Source: Gigaspora margarita (Eukaryota; Glomeromycota; Glomeromycetes; Diversisporales; Gigasporaceae). From it: 64,000 bases of DNA. Shown one piece after another: positions 58,845 through 64,000 of the stretch. Location: contig WTPW01000571.1 in NCBI GenBank assembly GCA_009809945.1, positions 1 through 64,000 of the forward strand. Reading direction: 5' to 3'. The notes under the pieces are model-generated. The model was not told the origin of the DNA, made no database searches, and saw only the letters and a program-made list of their open reading frames with translations. How positions within the stretch are numbered: the first letter of the stretch is position 1; the number at the start of each line of letters is the position of its first letter. Position numbers and translations under genes: made by a program.

Positions 58845-59474
58845 TTTTTATTTTAACCACCCAGCGTACTATCAGCTGGGCGGGCACAGTTGGCGCAACT
58901 TTTATTGGTCATGAGGGCTGACAACCCAGGCCACCTACATTTTGTAATAGTCTACATATGTGCATCTATTCTAATTTCTACTATGGCTAACTGGTACTAA
59001 GCCATTACTTATTTTAGATTTTTACCGCGGCTAACCGGTATTAAGCCAACCTATTTTTAATTTCAACTGACCTCAAATGGCTGACCCATTTACAACTAGG
59101 GATTTTACCGGAACTGTCCAGAAATTCTTAAAGAGCACCAACACTAATAGCGGGCGAGTTCGACCAGACTTCAACTCTCGTTCCAAATGTTCTAGAAGCC
59201 TTTTACCCCTGAGGCCGAATGTAGCAGAGAACTCTGAAGACTCCGTTAGAGCAGATTATACAACATCTACCCCAAATGTCCAGAGAGCCTTTATCAAGCC
59301 AAACCCGAGATGTGGCTGATCCGTCTAAACACAGTCCTAGTATCCTAATTCAAATCGTCCATCACATGATCATGTGTAGTTATTTTTACCGTTCGTGGAA
59401 TTTGAACTGGTGACCTTATGTAAAGAAACAGCAACGTTCTGGGAGTGCAACCACTATGCTATCGACCCGCAGAA
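58845..59474 (-). mobile_element. tRNA-headed retroposon (family 3)
   Basis: Flanked by GATTATGAAATTTT (58831-58844) and GATTATGTAATTTT (59475-59488), a 14-base duplication with one change. The minus-strand head has an A-box-like TAGCATAGTGGTTGCA and a B-box-like CAGTTCAAATTCCAC. The body shows TAACCGGTATTAAGCC-type phrases and AACCACCCAGCGTACTATCA near its tail end. It splits the Helitron just upstream of the helicase. Confidence 0.85.
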
Positions 59475-59488
59475 GATTATGTAATTTT

Positions 59489-60930
59489 ATATAATTGCAC
59501 AGTTCAAACAAATTTTGCTGATCAATCAATTGAACCTTTGCATGCTAATGTTATGGGTACAGCTGGTACAGGCAAATCTTATGTTATTAAAGCCATTCAT
59601 GATTGTATATTTGAAATAGCACAAAAGCATCAAATTAATCCATATAAAGAACTATCTATATTAGTTCTTACCCCAACAGGTGTTGCTATATTTAATATAA
59701 ATAGTAGTACTATTCATTTAGCACTCTTATTACCTATGAATCTTAAAAATTTAGAACTCAAACCTGAAGTTTTGAAAAAACTTCAACAAATATTAAAAAG
59801 GTATTAAAGTTATTATTTTTGATGAAAAAGTATAATTGGTCATAGACTTCTTGTAGCAATAGATTAGTATTTATGTCAGGCTTTTTCACAAAATCAAAAT
59901 ATTTTATTTAGAGGTTGCTCTGTGCTATTTTTTGGTGACTTCAGTCAATTGCCACCTGTTTTAGACCTTCCTATATATGCATTAGATGCTTGATCAAATG
60001 ATTTTCTTTCAGAAGCAGGTCATGTAATATACATTCAATTTAATAAAGCATTTAAATTAGAAACAATACAACAACAAACTGGTGATTCTAAAGTGCAGCA
60101 CATAATTTGTAACCTTCTTTTGCACTTATATGATGGACAATCAACTGAAGACGATTGGCAATTGCTTAATAATAGGATTTATTTGTTATTACCTTCAGCA
60201 AAAAAAGCTATATTCGAAAATGTACTTAGATTATTTACTAAATGGAAAAAAGTTTATGAGTATAATATGTTAAAACTAAAACAACTTAATTCACCTGTTG
60301 CTAAAATGAAAGCCATACATACTGGTTCAAATGCTAAAAAAGCATTTTCTAATCTAACAAATAGTCTTGAGCCAGTTTTATTCCTATCAGTTGGAGCTCA
60401 TGTAATGCTTATTTCTAATCTTTGGACAAATCAAGAATTAGTTAATAGCGCAATAGGTACAATCATTGATATTGTATATAAACTTAAAAAGAAGCCACCT
60501 TTGTTGCCTACATTAATTCTGCTCAAGATGGACAATTATATAGGTCCAACTTTATCTATACCAAATAGTTCATGAGTAGTACCAATTTGTCCAATCAAAT
60601 ATACTTGAGAAGGAAAATTAGGAATTTGTTCTTGTATGCAATTTTCTTTATACCTTGCTTAGGCAATTACGATTCATAAATCGCAAGAGTTAACATTATC
60701 AAAAACTATAATAGATATTGGTGATAAAGAATTTGCTATAGGTTTTACATTTGTTGCAATATCAAGAGTTTGTGCTCTTACTGACCTTCTTTTCAGTAGT
60801 GCTTTTTTATACAATAGATTACAAAAATTGGGAGAAAGTACACATTTGCAACAAAGATTAGCTGAAAACAGAGATTGCTTGCTTTGTGACTTTATGAATT
60901 ACTTATGTCTGTTCATATATGTATTAGTTA
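59489..60930 (+). pseudogene. Helitron PIF1-type helicase domain
   Basis: The region has Walker A GTAGTGKSYVIKAI (59556-59597) and SILVLTPTGVAIFNI, then after a frame change IIGHRLLVAID, FFGDFSQLPPVLDLPIYA (motifs II-III, about 59930-59980), VGAHVMLISNLWTNQELVNS (motif IV-V area) and AITIHKSQELTLSKT with VAISRV (motif VI area). Stops include TGA near 59991 and TAG near 60661, where relatives have Trp in LAWAITIHKSQ. The Gly after SQ is Glu. It would unwind DNA during Helitron transposition. Frame changes and stops make it non-functional. Confidence 0.88.
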
Positions 60931-61546
60931 ATGTAAACATATAGAATAGTTGTTTAAATTAATACATTCTACTCTTAATAAGTTGGATTTTATTATCATA
61001 ATGTTAGATAAGCTATAGTACTAATTTTATAATTTAGATCCTAATATATAAGACTCCAGCCCTACAAAATGGCATGCTGTTTTACTAGTAAAAATTACCT
61101 TTATAAAATTAGTTAAAAAATATTAAATGACTTTTAAAAAATTATTTTGAAAAATTTATCATATTTTTTTTGTAAACTTATTCAAAATTAGTTTTAAATC
61201 TATAGTTTTTAAGAAATATTATAGTTTACTTAAAGAATTACAACTTTTATTATTACAACTTTAGTAATTTATTTGTAAAAAGTATAACTTATTTTTTATT
61301 TTTTTTTAAAGTGAAATCTGTTTTTATTTTCTTTATAAATATTAATATAGATATTACAATGAATTTTATACTATAGTATATTAAATTTTAGAAATGTTTT
61401 AAATTTATTTTTGATCTAAACTTTACTAAAGAAGGTTACAAACTATTAGATTATATTAAATATTGTAAAAAGTAAAGCATTGAATGTGATAAAATCACAT
61501 GACTAGTTTTTGTATTTGAGCTTTGAAAAAGTAGATAGATGTATAA
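60931..61546. other. AT-rich stretch, Helitron 3' flank
   Basis: No gene is seen. The Helitron 3' end should lie here but no hairpin followed by CTRR could be picked out. Low-complexity A/T. Confidence 0.45.
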
Positions 61547-61870
61547 TGTTAGTATATTTTACAGATAGTATATATCACGATTGTGATCATGAGCAAGGTC
61601 ATAACCAAGGTTACAATTATGATTATGTGAGCACATGATCGATATCGCTCAATCGATCACATTCGATTCAGAGTGCGGTAATGATTCAGAATGTAGTTAT
61701 AGTGATGGTTAGTGCATCATAGAATAATATGCATAAAAAATGTAATTAGCAAGCATTAGTATCAGTATTAGTGATGAATATATAAAAGAAGTTAGAAGAG
61801 AATAAATAGAGTTTTTTGTAACCTTCGTCCTTAGTCTGCTTAATAAAATATTTTTGCTTACCTATTATCA
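61547..61870 (+). repeat. Probable 5' LTR of the Ty3/gypsy element
   Basis: It begins TGTTAGTATATTTTACAG, has a TATATAAAAGAAG TATA-like box at about 61779, then AATAAA at about 61802, and ends around TTATCA (61870). It is followed by ATAATCGGGCC, where a primer-binding site would be, and then gag. The partner LTR lies outside the window, so the ends are inferred from TG...CA and spacing. G+C is somewhat higher than the upstream spacer. Confidence 0.5.
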
Positions 61871-61918
61871 CCCAAAGTTTATAATCGGGCCACTACAGTT
61901 TAAGCAGACTAACATATC

Positions 61919-64000
61919 TTGTCCTTTCTTGAGAATACTTACTCTGCAATGTCTAATAATATGGATGATCCAAATGATCTTAATGCTATCGTAGCTATAT
62001 TACAACAAATTCAAAGGGATAACCAAGTGCTTCATCAAGAAAATGAAGCCTTGAGAGCTATCCTTGAGCAGTTAGCCATACAAAACCCTGATGAAAATAA
62101 ACAAATAATGCCTAAAGTATATTTATCTAATAAATTCGACGGATCCTGTGTCAAGTTTCGTGGATTTTTGAATCAAGTACACCTCATTATCCATTTGTAG
62201 CCTCAGCATTACCCCAGCAATGTCATACAAGTTGGGTTGGTTAGAAGTTTATTGACAGGTCCAGCCCTGCTATGGTTTGCACCACTATTGAAAAAAGATG
62301 CAGCTATACTCAGAAATTTTGATGAATTTGTTGTAGCATTCGAGTCTACTTTTGGGGATTTAGATAAAACTAGGATAGTCGCAAATAAGATTAAAAGGCT
62401 TACACAAGGATCCAAGTCAGCAGCAAGTTACGCTTCCAAGTTCTGGCAAATTTTGGTAGATTTGGATTGGGGTGAGGAAGCATTAATTGACCAATTCGTA
62501 CAGGCCTCCATGGTGATGTAAAGGATTTACTTCTTACAATGAATAACCCTACATCCCTTAATAATACTATTTCAAAAGCTATGAAATGTGATAATTAACT
62601 CTTTAAACGATGACAAGAACAACATTTCGAGTTTGGCGTAAGTAAAAGTCAGTCCCAACTTTCTAATTCTGACTGACCTCAAGGCCCTGAACTGATGCAG
62701 ATTGATTTTGTTAGGCCTAAAGCTTTATTAGAGGAAAAAAAACAATACCGTCATACCAATAATCTGTGTTTGTACTGTAAAGACTCGGGATATAGAGTTA
62801 AAAATTGTCCAAAAAAAAAGAAACAATGGGAAACATAGAATTGTTGCAGCAGTAATAACCTGGAAGGAGTTGGGAAAAGAGGAGCCACAGTCGCAATAAG
62901 GGAGTTGTGGCTGGACAAAGCACACAAAAAACTCCCTACAATTATATTATCAGTTGATTCTACTGAGGCCCTAATGTTTTCAGTAAAACTTCAATTCTCA
63001 AATGGGTCTAGTTTGTCAACCATAGCATGATTAAATTCAGGAGCAACGTCTTGTTTTTTAGACACTTTCCTGGCCCAAAATTATTCTATACCCATAGTTG
63101 AAAAACCTACACCTCTCTTTGTAAAAGTAATTAATAGTAGGGAAGTTGCTTTGGGGGCTGTAACTTATGAAACAGAACCTCTACAACTCTGGTTGCAAGA
63201 TCATAGGGAGATAATCACTTTTAACCTTATGCCATTCCCCCATTATCAGGTTATTCTGGGTCTGCCATAGCTCATGTCACACAATCCTATAATTGACTAG
63301 ACAAAACGGTTTCTCACCTTTTCTAACCTTTCCTGCATGAAACATTTGAGTAAGTACTAGACCATACAACCAGCTCCTTGAGAAGCATAAATCAAGATCG
63401 AATATATATGATACAAGTCTTTCTAGTACCTATAGCTCTAACCTCTACTGGCTAGGTGGTCGTTCCTGAAAAATATTAAGAATTTATAGATATATTTAGC
63501 AAAAAAGAAGCAGATCAACTATCAGAAAACAGATCTTATGATTGTAGCATTGATTTACTTCCTGATGCCCAACCACCATAGGATCCTATTTACAGCTTAT
63601 CTGAACAAGAGTTAAAAACACTCTAGCTGTACATTGAAGAACATTTAGAAAAGGGGTTTATTAGGCACTCGAAATCACTAGCAGGAGCACCTGTTCTGTT
63701 CGTTAAAAAGAAGAATGAAACATTGTGACTTTGCGTAGATTTTAGAGAATTGAACAAGATTACTATAAAAAACAAATACCCTCTACCCCTTATTCTAAAA
63801 TTACCAGATCGCCTAGCCATTGCAAAGATCTTTACCAAAATAGACCTTAGGGATGCCTATAATTTAGTATGAATTCACTCAGAAGATGAGTAAAAAACTG
63901 CTTTTCACACCCGTTATGGCTATTTTGAGTATATAGTTATGCCTTTCAGGCTAACCAATACTCCTGCCGTCTTTCAATATATGATGAATGATATATTCTG
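61919..64000 (+). pseudogene. Ty3/gypsy gag-pol, 5' half, runs off the right edge
   Basis: Gag: a coiled-coil-like start (IVAILQQIQRDNQVLHQENE), then SNKFDGSCVKFRGFLNQVHL, LTGPALLWFAPLL, FGDLDKTRIVANKIKRL and VKDLLLTMNNP (with a 1-base frame change near 62500). A zinc knuckle reads CLYCKDSGYRVKNC, with Tyr (62791-62793) where the His of CCHC is expected. The protease core is LNSGATSCFLD, with Asn (63034-63036) for the catalytic Asp. The reverse transcriptase follows: [43 protein letters not shown] and [20 protein letters not shown]; the active-site block lies past the edge. Stops are TAG, TGA or TAA where Trp, Arg or Gln are usual (for example 62198-62200, 63028-63030, 63725-63727 and 63891-63893). 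Start at 61919, or the next ATG at 61949. Confidence 0.9.

Larger units (their letters stand above)
54144..60930 (+). mobile_element. Helitron, autonomous type, decayed and invaded
   Basis: One element encoding a Rep-helicase protein: an N-terminal Helitron-like region (54144-55740), the HUH Rep domain (56400-57960) and a PIF1-type helicase (59489-60930). It is split by an AGGACCCC-end element (55790-56263) and two tRNA-headed retroposons (56501-57482 and 58845-59474). The protein continues cleanly across each insertion when the duplication is counted once. Exact ends (5' TC, 3' hairpin with CTRR) were not found, so the coordinates cover coding parts only. Confidence 0.88.

Noticed and set aside
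54144..64000. A reassigned genetic code reading TGA or TAG as an amino acid
   Set aside because: TGA falls at both Arg-like and Trp-like positions and TAG at both Gln-like and Trp-like ones, and frame changes occur too. No single reassignment explains this; transition decay does.

Overview
This window is AT-rich eukaryotic DNA with two runs of N (16192-17145 and 42256-43160). I could not find one intact cellular gene. It is a dense, nested field of transposable elements with two decayed cellular-type genes. The best guess for the host is an arbuscular mycorrhizal fungus (Glomeromycotina). The reasons are a TKL-type kinase fragment followed by what looks like a Sel1-like repeat, short introns in the gene at the left edge, TTAGGG telomere-type repeats, and Helitron, Ty3 and LINE relatives that look fungal. 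This is inference from recall of those families, not from a search.

Layout. 1-1632 (minus) holds the 5' six exons of an unknown gene, running off the window and carrying premature stops. 2.1-3.0 kb is a diverged tandem duplication. 3.2-5.2 kb is the first of five copies of a ~2 kb terminal-inverted-repeat (TIR) family; the others are at 23.1-25.0, 33.0-34.3, 36.9-39.1 and 48.5-50.5 kb. 5.3-7.5 kb is a degenerate tandem array. 7.8-9.1 kb is a TIR element with a MITE inside it. 10.6-17.5 kb holds two elements with AGGACCCC ends, a tRNA-headed retroposon, a small hAT-like MITE, a minisatellite and a 5'-truncated LINE. 17.7-21.3 kb holds another tRNA-headed retroposon, a foldback element with telomeric repeats near its centre, a composite TIR element and two MITEs. 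21.3-35.0 kb is a deep nest: a possible outer TIR element, a hAT-like element, a foldback element split by a LINE, and a 2 kb-family copy inside the LINE. 39.5-44.3 kb is a pogo-like transposon with perfect 26 bp TIRs and a dead transposase. 44.9-45.7 kb is the kinase relic. 46.9-48.4 kb is a second LINE ORF1 relic. 51.9-53.9 kb is a TIR element whose interior is an array of about eight palindromes. 54.1-60.9 kb is a Helitron, broken by one TIR element and two retroposons. From 61.5 kb to the end is the 5' half of a Ty3/gypsy element.

Two things tie the window together. First, many insertions can be proved from the sequence because target-site duplications (TSDs) are still readable: 14 bp for the LINE, 16-18 bp for retroposons, 8 bp for hAT-like elements, 9 bp for an AGGACCCC element, and TA for mariner/pogo-like elements. 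Second, the old coding sequences share one mode of death. Stops sit where related proteins have Arg, Gln or Trp, and several catalytic or metal-binding residues are changed by transitions (Asp to Asn, Glu to Lys, His to Tyr, Gly to Glu). All fit C-to-T or G-to-A change, mostly in CpA or CpG context, which looks like deamination of methylated cytosine or a RIP-like process. The large LINE is richer in G+C and far less damaged, so it is probably the youngest large insertion.
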